Assembly: GCF_937123705.1 (NCBI RefSeq)
Contig: NZ_CAKZKO010000182.1
Location: 1-32,450, forward strand
DNA length: 32,450 nucleotides
Direction: 5' to 3'
Source of the DNA: an uncultured Paraglaciecola sp.
GTDB taxonomy: Bacteria; Pseudomonadota; Gammaproteobacteria; Enterobacterales; Alteromonadaceae
A program made the position numbers and the translations under genes. This document shows positions 14,854-21,842 of this stretch, in pieces. Under the pieces are notes generated by a model that searched no databases, was not told where the DNA came from, and saw only the letters and a program-made list of their open reading frames with translations. Each line of letters opens with the position of its first letter. Position 1 is the first letter of the stretch.

Positions 14854-15084
14854 TTAATCTTGGTTTAAAATGACAACTTCAGTTTTTGCGCTAGCGCAAC
14901 AAACTAAAACCTCACCCTCGCCAAGAAATGCTAACGGTTTCTCGTGATAAATTACTTCACCACTTAATAACCGTTTTTTACAAATCCCACAAAAACCACT
15001 GCGACAGTGTGTTTCTACAGGAATATGTTTATTTTCCATTTGTACCAATAACGTATCGTTGCTGGCTGGAAGTGTTATCTCCAT
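14854..15084 (-). CDS. yfaE: YfaE-like plant-type [2Fe-2S] ferredoxin
   Basis: This 76-aa protein carries the full 2Fe-2S pattern: C27, C32 and C35 in THCRSGFCGICKKRL, and a fourth ligand in the VCCA pair (C62 or C63). Sequence around the cluster (CRxGxCGxCxxRLxxGxV, EKPLAF, GEVLVCC) follows E. coli YfaE, the ferredoxin that supplies electrons to rebuild the tyrosyl radical of class Ia ribonucleotide reductase (NrdB). It has no NAD or flavin domain. The start overlaps the preceding gene's stop (TAATG), with AGGAGG upstream, so the two are translationally coupled. No reductase gene is in the window. It may act on the host enzyme to support nucleotide supply, or with the unknown partner; both are inference. 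Confidence 0.85.
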   Translation of the reverse strand: MEITLPASNDTLLVQMENKHIPVETHCRSGFCGICKKRLLSGEVIYHEKPLAFLGEGEVLVCCASAKTEVVILNQD

Positions 15085-15635
15085 TAGACCCCTCCTAATT
15101 GAAGAGAAAGCCTAATGGCCTTGCCTATATAATCAGCCATCAAGCGGTTGCCGGTTGTACTGAAATAAGCTTGCCATTCTGTCCAGTTACCTATATCTGA
15201 TATTGATTTAGGTGTCTCGAACATTCCCCAAATCCTTAGATCACAACCTTTCTCAAGAACGTTATTAACTTTGTACGTTAAGCACTTTCTTGATGGCTCT
15301 AAGCTCAGGTTTGAAGGTGGCTTCATAATTAAATTTTCAGCTTCCTCAAAACTAATCTTCTCTACAAGCCCTGTTTTGGTATCTATTAGAAATGGAACTA
15401 CTTTTTGACCATGGCTACCCCATAGCCAATGCGTGAGATATCCAGGGTCAACTCCTAGTTGACTTGGAATAAGTACTGTACCGTGCGTTCTTAATAACCA
15501 AATAAGATTTTCATCTTTGTATTTAGTTAATAATTTAAAGTCAGTGTACAAATCACTTTGGTAATTCACAGGTAATTCGAGGTCAGCAGCTATGTCTTGC
15601 ATAGAACGTGCTATTTTTTTGATATGATTATTCAT
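15084..15635 (-). CDS. Hypothetical protein, 183 aa, coupled to the ferredoxin
   Basis: This is unrecognised. It starts with a helical region (NNHIKKIARSMQDIAADLEL), then IWLLRTHGTVLIPSQLGVDP and WLWGSHGQKVVPFLIDTKTG, suggesting an alpha/beta domain. The C-terminal part has two separated Cys (RKCLTYK, KGCDLRIWG). It overlaps the ferredoxin start by one base, so the two proteins are probably made together and may be partners. AGGAA lies before the ATG at 15635. It is the first gene of its transcript: activator box, -10, RNA element and switch leader all lie upstream. Confidence 0.65.
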   Translation of the reverse strand: MNNHIKKIARSMQDIAADLELPVNYQSDLYTDFKLLTKYKDENLIWLLRTHGTVLIPSQLGVDPGYLTHWLWGSHGQKVVPFLIDTKTGLVEKISFEEAENLIMKPPSNLSLEPSRKCLTYKVNNVLEKGCDLRIWGMFETPKSISDIGNWTEWQAYFSTTGNRLMADYIGKAIRLSLQLGGV

Positions 15636-15699
15636 GGTGCTATTCCTAAACTGTAATTTAAGGACGCACCAACCCCTAAGGGTGATACGCCCCTAGGGT
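15636..15699 (-). promoter_or_regulatory. Switch-type leader with pseudoknot
   Basis: ACCCTAGGG pairs with CCCTTAGGGGT (two small bulges) around the loop GCGTATCA. TGGTGCGT after the stem pairs with the whole loop (8 of 8 with wobbles). TGGTGC and TCCT can instead pair with GCACCA and AGGA, hiding both the ribosome binding site and the start codon. Confidence 0.65.
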
Positions 15700-15701
15700 G
15701 G

Positions 15702-15808
15702 ATTTATATGCTGTTTGTTTGAAGAGGCCAGTTACCTCATTTTTACTCTCATCATGAGAGAAAAATCTTTTTTCCGCGCTATGCTGTTTAAAAACATATC
15801 CCGGAAAA
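15702..15808 (-). ncRNA. Conserved 5'-leader RNA element (copy c)
   Basis: The sense 5' stem is TTTTCCG/CGGAAAA. CTCTCAT/ATGAGAG and GAGG-TAACTGG-CCTC follow, then AAACAAACAGCA. The first 64 bases (15702-15765) match copy a exactly, while the 5' stems differ. It begins at the predicted transcription start of the promoter at 15822-15873. Confidence 0.65.
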
Positions 15809-15821
15809 TGGATTATGGTTA

Positions 15822-15873
15822 ATATTAAATAAATTTTAGGGTCAGGACTAATCTACTTTTGTCCTTTTTGGGT
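15822..15873 (-). promoter_or_regulatory. Activator box (AcaCD/SetCD-like) and -10
   Basis: The box GTCCTTTTTGGGT lies at 15861-15873. The -10 TAATAT (15822-15827, read on the minus strand) begins 34 bases from its edge. It drives the 183-aa protein and ferredoxin transcript. Confidence 0.55.
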
Positions 15874-15904
15874 GTATATAGTACGATTTGCACATATAGA
15901 AATT

Positions 15905-15929
15905 AAATACCCTCAAAAAGAGGGTATTT
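15905..15929 (-). terminator. Terminator-like hairpin after the CobT-like gene
   Basis: AAATACCCTC pairs with GAGGGTATTT around five bases, with TTTAATTTC following on the minus strand. It separates the CobT-like gene from the next promoter. The T-run is imperfect. Confidence 0.6.
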
Positions 15930-15947
15930 AATATTTTTCATTTCTTG

Positions 15948-17711
15948 TTATGCGGCTGGTGAAATCAAAGACTTCTCCATTAGCTTAAACAAAGTTTTCT
16001 TCAGATCGTTTACATCATTAATAAGTATATTGTTTGAAAAAAATCGATTAATGAAAGGTACATTAATACCAATCCCAATCATTTCAACACCACTACTCTC
16101 GCAAAGATCAATTACGTTTTTACATGATTTTTCGTTGTTAGGCGCACCATCAGTAATAACTATAATCATTTTTCGCTCTTCACGAACCTTACTTAACTCA
16201 AAAGCTGCATACCAGATAGCCTCTGCCATTGGCGTGCTTCCTTTTGGCCCAAGCATAAACTTACCCGCTTGATTAACAACGTTCTCACCATGCTTTACCA
16301 CACTGTACACAGGCTCTCTGTTACCGCCCATGAAGTATGTTACAGCAGGATTAACCCCCTGAATTGGCTCTAACGCTAACGCTAGCGAAAGAGCAGACTC
16401 TCTAGCTACCTCATACATATACTTTGATGAACCCGTACTTTGGATGTTCATGGATGAACTCATATCGACTAATATATGCACAGCCGTGTTAGGGCGTTGC
16501 TTATCTGCCGGTGTGCGAAACACACGAGTATCACCATTCATAACTCGATAAAGGCTATTTGTATCTAAACGCTTTCCTGAACGTTTGTTTCTACTCCCAG
16601 TTCTTTGGCTTGCTTGAACTAAACCGTAGAGCTGATTACGTATTTTAGCAGATGAGCTTTTTACCGAAGTAAGCAACTCTTTCCCATTATCTTTAGGTGC
16701 GGGAACTGCCGTTCTTACCGAAGTATAACTATCCTCCCCATTCACTACCGCAAACTGTTCAAAGTCTGATTTTAATGACTTATGTGCATCTTTCAGCATA
16801 TCGTCATCGCCGGCGCTCAATGTTTTGGTAATTACATCACGTAGCTTTTGTTGATCACTTTGGCTTTGGTTGTCACCTTGGCTTTGGTTATCACCTTGGC
16901 TTTGGTTATCACCTTGGCTTTGGTTATCACTTTGGCTTTGGTTATCACCTTGGCTTTGGTTATCACCTTGGCTTTGGTTATCACCTTGGCTTTGGTTATC
17001 ACCTTGGCTTTGGTTATCACTTTGGCTTTGGTTATCACTTTGGCTTTGGTTATCACCTTGGCTTTGGTTATCACTTTGGCTTTGTTGCTCTTTATTTTCC
17101 TCATCTTTCAGCATTGCAATAATTTCATCTGCCAATACTGAAATCTCATGTGTTGATTGAGTATTCATAACTTTACGTAGTAAAGCATTAAGACGAACCA
17201 CAACACCTTTCGGAAAAACATTTTCAAGTGCTGCCCTAGCTGTATCTAAATATGAATTTAGAACATCCTGACCAACTACTTGTGACTGTAACCAATACAG
17301 GCTAAAGGCTAGCAGTATTTGTGCGGGATGCTCATTATCTGAAACATGCTCATAATGACCAGCTTGGGCCATATATCGAGCAACCTCATTTAATGTCTGG
17401 GCAGTTCCCGGGTATATTTTTATCATTTCTCTTTCAATTCGACAGTCCTCTAGTATGTTAACTAAAGTGGAATGTAATCCAGGACGTCTTGATGTGTTGA
17501 AATCAGTAAATCTAACATGTGCAGCTTCATGAGCTAAATACCCCCAAACAGCATCCATATATGGATAACCCTCTGGAATGCTAGGCAAGTTAATTGACTT
17601 ACCATCTGTACTAGCGGTATCGCCACCTATGCTAATTTTTACACCGAACTTTTCACCGTATGCAGCTGCTACGATTGGTAGTGCGCTATAAATTGTTTTA
17701 CGTTTAGACAT
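15948..17711 (-). CDS. CobT-like VWA protein with HExxH-type N-terminal domain
   Basis: This 587-aa protein resembles the VWA subunit of the CobS/CobT (MoxR-type) chaperone pairs. Residues 1-200 form a metallopeptidase-like domain with HEAAHVRFTD (61-70). Residues 211-288 are a hydrophilic repeat of SQSDNQ/SQGDNQ hexapeptides. The C-terminal VWA domain starts near 410 with a complete metal-ion-dependent adhesion motif, VDMSSSMN (416-420), and later ITDGAPNN. In this class the ATPase partner uses ATP to remodel or load metal into a client; the same trio (CobS-like, DUF3150, VWA) is kept on SXT and IncA/C elements with unknown function. AGGAG precedes the ATG. The leader is a plain nested hairpin rather than a switch. 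Confidence 0.85.
   Translation of the reverse strand: MSKRKTIYSALPIVAAAYGEKFGVKISIGGDTASTDGKSINLPSIPEGYPYMDAVWGYLAHEAAHVRFTDFNTSRRPGLHSTLVNILEDCRIEREMIKIYPGTAQTLNEVARYMAQAGHYEHVSDNEHPAQILLAFSLYWLQSQVVGQDVLNSYLDTARAALENVFPKGVVVRLNALLRKVMNTQSTHEISVLADEIIAMLKDEENKEQQSQSDNQSQGDNQSQSDNQSQSDNQSQGDNQSQGDNQSQGDNQSQGDNQSQSDNQSQGDNQSQGDNQSQGDNQSQSDQQKLRDVITKTLSAGDDDMLKDAHKSLKSDFEQFAVVNGEDSYTSVRTAVPAPKDNGKELLTSVKSSSAKIRNQLYGLVQASQRTGSRNKRSGKRLDTNSLYRVMNGDTRVFRTPADKQRPNTAVHILVDMSSSMNIQSTGSSKYMYEVARESALSLALALEPIQGVNPAVTYFMGGNREPVYSVVKHGENVVNQAGKFMLGPKGSTPMAEAIWYAAFELSKVREERKMIIVITDGAPNNEKSCKNVIDLCESSGVEMIGIGINVPFINRFFSNNILINDVNDLKKTLFKLMEKSLISPAA
16848..17081 (-). repeat. 18-bp tandem repeat inside the CobT-like gene, about 13 units
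   Basis: The unit TTGGCTTTGGTTATCACC repeats in frame with almost no change; the usual difference is C or T at the last position, which switches Gly to Ser. It encodes the hexapeptide linker. Near-identical codons point to recent expansion, and copy number probably varies between relatives. Confidence 0.9.
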
Positions 17712-17732
17712 TGTATTCTCCTAGTTGGATGG

Positions 17733-17771
17733 CAAAGATGAAAGCCACCTATAAAGGTGGCTACATCTTTG
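17733..17771 (-). promoter_or_regulatory. Nested hairpin leader of the CobT-like gene
   Basis: CAAAGATG pairs with CATCTTTG, enclosing AGCCACC/GGTGGCT. No segment is complementary to the ribosome binding site TAGGAG, so this leader does not fit the two-state design. It lies between the DUF3150 stop and the CobT-like start. Confidence 0.5.
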
Positions 17772-17787
17772 AAGTTTATTTACTTGA

Positions 17788-19074
17788 TTAAAAAAACGCG
17801 TCTTCGTCTTCGTCTTCAAAGTCAGGCATAACGACCTCTTTTTCACTCATTTCATCGGCATATACCGCTTCATGTGCGTACTCAGGATCTTTCTCTATTT
17901 CATAATCATTCACCTGCTCAGTTTCATGATTATTATTTGGGAGAGCACCACTTTCGTCCGAGGTGCTTTTCTCTGCAAATTGCTCAAAAAACTTATCTAT
18001 ATCAGCATCTAAGCTTTCAATGACAAGTTCGTTTTCATCTTTAGTTGAAGATAATAACGCTATATCTTCATTGTTAACTTTATCCAAGTTGGCCTCTTTA
18101 CTCTCTTCTGTCGTTAGTGATTCATATAAAGGTTCGTTACTGCCTTCATTGGTTGAGTCATTAACTTTCTTGACTTCCGTATCAGCGCCAGATATTACAC
18201 TGGGGGTTACTGAATCAGTCATGCCAGCCAAAGTTACAGCACCGTTAGCATATTCTTCAATACGCTGGCGATTACTCATAATAAGTACTGCTGCAACAAC
18301 TTGATAAAAGAAAGCACCTTGAACAACTCGGCCTTGTGAGTGTTGCTCATATCCTCGCAAAGTTTCATCTAATAGATCAACTAACGGGGTTAATGAGCCA
18401 TTTAAAAATGACAGGCCATCAACTTTGTCGCGAATCTTTTTCAGAGTAATGCGGGTTGCAACATTACATGTTACTCGGCCAGATAAATTTTTAGAGTAAA
18501 ATTTATCTGCTTCATCAGTAACTTCATCCAAAAGATCTCGGCCAAGACTTTCAATTTTTCTGTCGAGGTTTTTTGCTGTTGGATCGTCATCATTTATTGG
18601 TTGGATCATGAAAACTTGATATTCAAATCCTATTCGTTTTTCTACTACAGATCTCGGTAACGCACCTGCACGAATAGCCATTTCATATTCTGGGTTTTCT
18701 GAAATCCATTCATTCACTGCAGCGTTATAACCGCTGAGGAAAGATTGTTTTAACGCTTCAAACTCGTGGTTTATTTCATTAAGTTTGAAACATATTTCAT
18801 CTGATTTGCTAGCTGGCACAGCAAAACCATTCATAAATGGCATACCGTAAGCTAGTAATAATCGGCGTGTTTCTGTTTTCAAGCGATTAAAGCCTTTAAG
18901 CTTTGCTGGATCACAGATTTTTTTCGAGCCTAATTGGGCTACTTTTTCTGGAGGAATTTCCCCACCTTCACCAAGCTTAAAATCAGCTGCAGCAAGTCGG
19001 GTTTGTCCACTCCAAATGTCGAAATCTACGTGAATCACACAAAGATTTTCGAGGTGTTTAACTGTTTTACTCAT
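17788..19074 (-). CDS. DUF3150 domain protein
   Basis: The first 260 residues match the DUF3150 family: LCVIHVDFDIWSGQTRL near the start, then LGSKKICDPAKLKGFNRLK and TRRLLLAYGMPFMNGFAVP. This family accompanies CobS-like and VWA genes on phages and conjugative elements and is presumed to work in the same complex. The C-terminal 130 residues are strongly acidic and low-complexity, ending in DFEDEDEDAFF, a likely disordered tail. AGGAG is correctly spaced before the ATG at 19074. It is the first gene of a transcript with box, -10, RNA element and switch leader, and is followed by the CobT-like gene. Confidence 0.85.
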   Translation of the reverse strand: MSKTVKHLENLCVIHVDFDIWSGQTRLAAADFKLGEGGEIPPEKVAQLGSKKICDPAKLKGFNRLKTETRRLLLAYGMPFMNGFAVPASKSDEICFKLNEINHEFEALKQSFLSGYNAAVNEWISENPEYEMAIRAGALPRSVVEKRIGFEYQVFMIQPINDDDPTAKNLDRKIESLGRDLLDEVTDEADKFYSKNLSGRVTCNVATRITLKKIRDKVDGLSFLNGSLTPLVDLLDETLRGYEQHSQGRVVQGAFFYQVVAAVLIMSNRQRIEEYANGAVTLAGMTDSVTPSVISGADTEVKKVNDSTNEGSNEPLYESLTTEESKEANLDKVNNEDIALLSSTKDENELVIESLDADIDKFFEQFAEKSTSDESGALPNNNHETEQVNDYEIEKDPEYAHEAVYADEMSEKEVVMPDFEDEDEDAFF

Positions 19075-19142
19075 GATGCTCTCCTAAATGGATATAGGGG
19101 CGCACCAGATCCCCTGCGGGCTCGATGCGTCCCGTTGGGATG
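19075..19142 (-). promoter_or_regulatory. Switch-type leader with pseudoknot
   Basis: ATCCC/GGGAT and CGGG/CCCG form the stem. The loop ACGCATC and its flank (GGGACGCATC) pair with GGTGCGCCCC downstream (9 of 10). TGGTGC and CCTA can instead pair with GCATCA and TAGG at the ribosome binding site and start. Confidence 0.65.
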
Positions 19143-19159
19143 GTTGTTAATGTTTATAT

Positions 19160-19260
19160 ACTGTTTATTTATAGAAGCCAGTTACCTCATTTTCACCCAT
19201 AAGTGGGTAAAACTTGTTCTAAAATAACTTATTCAAATCATGAATAGGCCATAAGGTTTT
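19160..19260 (-). ncRNA. Conserved 5'-leader RNA element (copy d)
   Basis: The sense 5' stem is AAAACCTT/AAGTTTT-like with CTATTC/GAATAAG. The middle stem is ACCCA/TGGGT, and the conserved hairpin is GAGG-TAACTGG-CTTC. The tail is AAATAAACAGTA. It begins where the promoter at 19270-19321 would start transcription. Confidence 0.6.
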
Positions 19261-19269
19261 GTATTGTAA

Positions 19270-19321
19270 ATCTTACTTCTTATGTTAAGTGTAAGCTAAG
19301 CTGTTTCCGCCCATTTCGGGA
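19270..19321 (-). promoter_or_regulatory. Activator box (AcaCD/SetCD-like) and -10
   Basis: The box GCCCATTTCGGGA lies at 19309-19321. The -10 TAAGAT (19270-19275, minus strand) begins 34 bases from its edge. It drives the DUF3150 and CobT-like genes. Confidence 0.6.
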
Positions 19322-19347
19322 GTAAACTTATTTATTTCGGCTATTCC

Positions 19348-19391
19348 TCCTTTCCCATGCAGACTAAATTTGTTCATCATGGGAAAGGGAG
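19348..19391. other. Long inverted repeat after the 71-aa gene
   Basis: CCTTTCCCATG and CATGGGAAAGG face each other about 18 bases apart, extended by CTC/GAG. It lies between the 71-aa gene stop and the box at 19309. It has no T-run, so it could be an mRNA 3' stem or a protein site. Confidence 0.5.
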
Positions 19392-19418
19392 CGTATGCCC
19401 CCAAACTAATTTTATTAA

Positions 19419-19634
19419 CTATTTGATGCCTTCTAGGCTTAAAGTTGCTTCATCGACCAGTTGCTGATTGACAATTGTAGTGCCAACCCAGCCGATACAA
19501 GCTTCACCCGCCATTTCCATATTTGAGTTCCCGGATATGTCGGGCTCAACTAAGATAACCTTGACTGGTATTTTAGAAGAGGCTAAAACATCAAATTGAC
19601 CATTTTCATTTTGCTTCACAATAATAGTGTTCAT
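19419..19634 (-). CDS. Hypothetical protein, 71 aa
   Basis: This is an unrecognised small beta-rich acidic protein (TIIVKQNENGQFDVLASSKI, PVKVILVEPDI) with one Cys. Its position, directly downstream of the exonuclease gene and with its own switch leader, suggests it belongs to the recombination operon. GAGGTAAT before the ATG is the ribosome binding site and is part of the leader pairing. No membrane segment is seen. Confidence 0.6.
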   Translation of the reverse strand: MNTIIVKQNENGQFDVLASSKIPVKVILVEPDISGNSNMEMAGEACIGWVGTTIVNQQLVDEATLSLEGIK

Positions 19635-19694
19635 TAAATTACCTCATTGTATTATTTAAACAAAGGGTAACTCCCCTCCGGGTGTTACCCTTTG
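19635..19694 (-). promoter_or_regulatory. Switch-type leader, strand-exchange form
   Basis: CAAAGGGTAAC pairs perfectly with GTTACCCTTTG (11 bp). The descending arm GTTACC can instead pair with GGTAAT, which contains the ribosome binding site. A CCC/GGG mini-stem sits in the loop. Confidence 0.5.
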
Positions 19695-19730
19695 GGTTAA
19701 TGTAAGTTTTTTATAAACTAGGTAAGCCTT

Positions 19731-20741
19731 TTAAAAATAAAATGACTCTGCTTTTTCACTCATGTTTTGAAGAGGTGCAAGTACCGCCTCATCGACTACA
19801 TAGCGTGGATTAATAGACTCACTTACCGTTACTCGGCAACGCTCATCAGATTTTCCTCTATATGTCTCGATATCATCAGGTTTGATATTAGATGCTTTTT
19901 CTTCAAGTAATTTTTTGTAGTTTACACGGCCACTAACTTTATACCTTGTAACCATTAAACCACCGTAGTCAGCTTGTAGGTATCCTCCCATTAGTGACTT
20001 CATATCTTTGAGTAACGGTTTCTGTTTCTCACTGAGTTCACTCAATCGCTTTTTCAACTCTTGGGCTTCAGCTTCATAGATTCGATACTCTTCAGCTGCA
20101 CTAATCCAGCGCTCGGCTTCTTTATGTTTAGGGATATACAAATCACGTTCAGGGTCTTTTTCAGGCTCTTGACGTTTTTGCACTTGCTCCCAAAACTTTT
20201 CAGCTTCCACCAGCAGTTGCTTGTGCATAACATCATCGCGATTAATAACAAAATCACGAATTTCACCGTTATACCAAAATACTAACCAACCACTCTTTGC
20301 GCCGGTTACAAGTAATTGGTGCTGAACTTGAACATAATAAAGTTTATAGGGATCGCTATTTGCACCGTTTGCACAAACATCATTCCATACGCTTTCACTT
20401 GGGCATTTTAACTCTACCGGTTGATTCTTACTATTAAGTCCATCTAACGAAGCTCTTAGTAGTGAGTTTTTAACGGATTGAACACATGCAGGTAAAAGTA
20501 AGTCGTTATATTTAGCTTCAAAAGCCTGGCGAGCTTTATCTTCATTTACAACCCCTTTGCGTACTAGTGGGTTTAAACTAAGATCAACTTCTTTAGCATA
20601 GCCAGTTTTTTCGGCCCAAAGACGCCATTTAGTTTTGTAGGGTGAGCGATTAATTAAGATAATAGCATCAGTAGCAGTTAATCCACCTTTTCGCCACTCT
20701 AACCAATCATCATCTCGTTGAGATAAATTTACGATTTTCAT
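19731..20741 (-). CDS. exo: YqaJ/lambda-type 5'-3' exonuclease
   Basis: This alkaline exonuclease of the YqaJ viral recombinase family would resect double-stranded DNA ends for the annealing protein made by the upstream gene. The N-terminal signature DWLEWRKGGLTATDAIILIN is followed by the catalytic residues D100, E110 and K112 (ASLDGLNSK, PVELKCP) of the PD-(D/E)XK fold. A Lys/Glu-rich helical region (about 200-255) and a short C-terminal domain complete 336 residues, larger than lambda Exo and as in SXT and IncA/C elements. AAAGGAG precedes the ATG. The gap to bet (59 bases) is a switch-type leader. Partnership with Bet is well established for the family. Confidence 0.9.
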   Translation of the reverse strand: MKIVNLSQRDDDWLEWRKGGLTATDAIILINRSPYKTKWRLWAEKTGYAKEVDLSLNPLVRKGVVNEDKARQAFEAKYNDLLLPACVQSVKNSLLRASLDGLNSKNQPVELKCPSESVWNDVCANGANSDPYKLYYVQVQHQLLVTGAKSGWLVFWYNGEIRDFVINRDDVMHKQLLVEAEKFWEQVQKRQEPEKDPERDLYIPKHKEAERWISAAEEYRIYEAEAQELKKRLSELSEKQKPLLKDMKSLMGGYLQADYGGLMVTRYKVSGRVNYKKLLEEKASNIKPDDIETYRGKSDERCRVTVSESINPRYVVDEAVLAPLQNMSEKAESFYF

Positions 20742-20800
20742 ACTGCTCTCCTTTAATTAAAGAGAGATCCCCCCTTTCGGGAGGAAGCTCCCGAGGGGGG
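20742..20800 (-). promoter_or_regulatory. Switch-type leader of exo
   Basis: CCCCCC-TCGGG pairs with CCCGA-GGGGGG around the loop AGCTTCCT. The stem starts two bases after the bet stop codon. CTCTC-TTT further on can pair with AAA-G-GAGAG, which holds the ribosome binding site (one bulged G). CTCTC can also pair with GGGAG at the loop edge, a weaker pseudoknot. Confidence 0.5.
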
Positions 20801-21751
20801 TTAAGCGTTTTCCTCAGCAAAAAAATTATCTTCTTCGGGGGAAAACTCTTGTTCTTGGGGTTGGTGAATGTTTTCATCTTGATTTGAAGTTTCAATAACT
20901 TCATCCTCGACCTCTACATCACTTGCTCCAATGACTTCCATTTCTCTGTTTTGCAGATATTTGGTTGCATACTCTAGCTCAGCACCATGAAAGCGCTCTT
21001 CGCTATATTGGTAGGCTGCACTCCAAGCATTTTGCTTTTCTGCGCGTTCCGCCAATTGTTTTAAAAGTGGATTCAATTGCTTGAACTCTACTTGCATTGC
21101 ATTTGATGAATTGCTGCCTTCCTCAATTGTAGCCTGAGGTTGGGTAAGCACTACATCTCCCATATCTTTTATGCGCTCAGCTTCGTCTTGGTCGTAGATA
21201 CCTCCAAAACCAAAAGCGATACGTGAACACTGAATTATACCCTTATGACGAAGCTGTCGCTTCGTATGTGTCTGCCATGGGCCATCTACTACATAAGACC
21301 CATTACGACCATTTCCTTTAAATGGAGCTCGATAAACTTCATCTAGGTACTCTCTGATTTTTATTGGCCGTGCTCTATCTTTACGATAAATAATAGCATC
21401 TATCCATTCAGGGCAATCTACTTTGGCACCATCCATTCTGACCATTTTGTCTGAATACACAAACTCAATACCGTCATATTCTGGGTGATCATTGATTATA
21501 CGACTCCAACCATCAACACCCACAACAGGGATAATGCCATTTTGTTTATCGGGAAAAGCATAAATTTCACGAGTAAAAGGGTTTAGGTTATATTGCTCAG
21601 CAACAATCAACAAAGTCATCATCTGCTCGTTGGTTGGCGCGCTCCCATCCTTTTGTTTGAATGCAGTAGCTTTTAATGTATCAAAAAACTTCGTGCTATC
21701 CACACCGTATCGAGTTGCAATACGAGTAACTAAAGATTTATTGTCTTGCAT
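20801..21751 (-). CDS. bet: Bet (lambda Red-beta family) single-strand annealing protein
   Basis: This 316-aa protein is a phage-type recombination protein Bet. Residues 1-190 hold the family core: RYGVDSTKFFDTLKATAF, MTLLIVAEQYNLNPFTREIY, VVGVDGWSRIINDHPEYDG, and WQTHTKRQLRHKGIIQCSRI. It binds single strands and anneals complementary DNA, working with the exonuclease encoded next to it. The C-terminal 100 residues are acidic and variable, as usual. On SXT and IncA/C elements bet and exo promote recombination between elements. TAGGAG precedes the ATG at 21751. It sits between radC and exo in one orientation; both flanking gaps are switch leaders. Confidence 0.93.
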   Translation of the reverse strand: MQDNKSLVTRIATRYGVDSTKFFDTLKATAFKQKDGSAPTNEQMMTLLIVAEQYNLNPFTREIYAFPDKQNGIIPVVGVDGWSRIINDHPEYDGIEFVYSDKMVRMDGAKVDCPEWIDAIIYRKDRARPIKIREYLDEVYRAPFKGNGRNGSYVVDGPWQTHTKRQLRHKGIIQCSRIAFGFGGIYDQDEAERIKDMGDVVLTQPQATIEEGSNSSNAMQVEFKQLNPLLKQLAERAEKQNAWSAAYQYSEERFHGAELEYATKYLQNREMEVIGASDVEVEDEVIETSNQDENIHQPQEQEFSPEEDNFFAEENA

Positions 21752-21829
21752 GGTATTTCTCCTAGTTCTTTCATAGAACAGATTGAATTAGGGCACCATT
21801 CCCCTAACGGGAATAACGCCCCGTTAGGG
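21752..21829 (-). promoter_or_regulatory. Switch-type leader with pseudoknot, bet
   Basis: CCCTAACGGG pairs perfectly with CCCGTTAGGG (10 bp) around the loop GCGTTATT. AATGGTGC just after the stem pairs with the full loop (8 bp, three wobbles). ATGGT and CCTA can instead pair with ACCAT at the start codon and TAGG at the ribosome binding site. Confidence 0.65.
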
Positions 21830-21842
21830 TTAAAATTAAACT

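Noticed and set aside
16832..17160. Long open frames on both strands across the repeat tract (AKVITK- and LALVIT-type peptides)
   Set aside because: They are shadows of the 18-bp tandem repeat inside the CobT-like gene; an 18-bp unit keeps every frame open.
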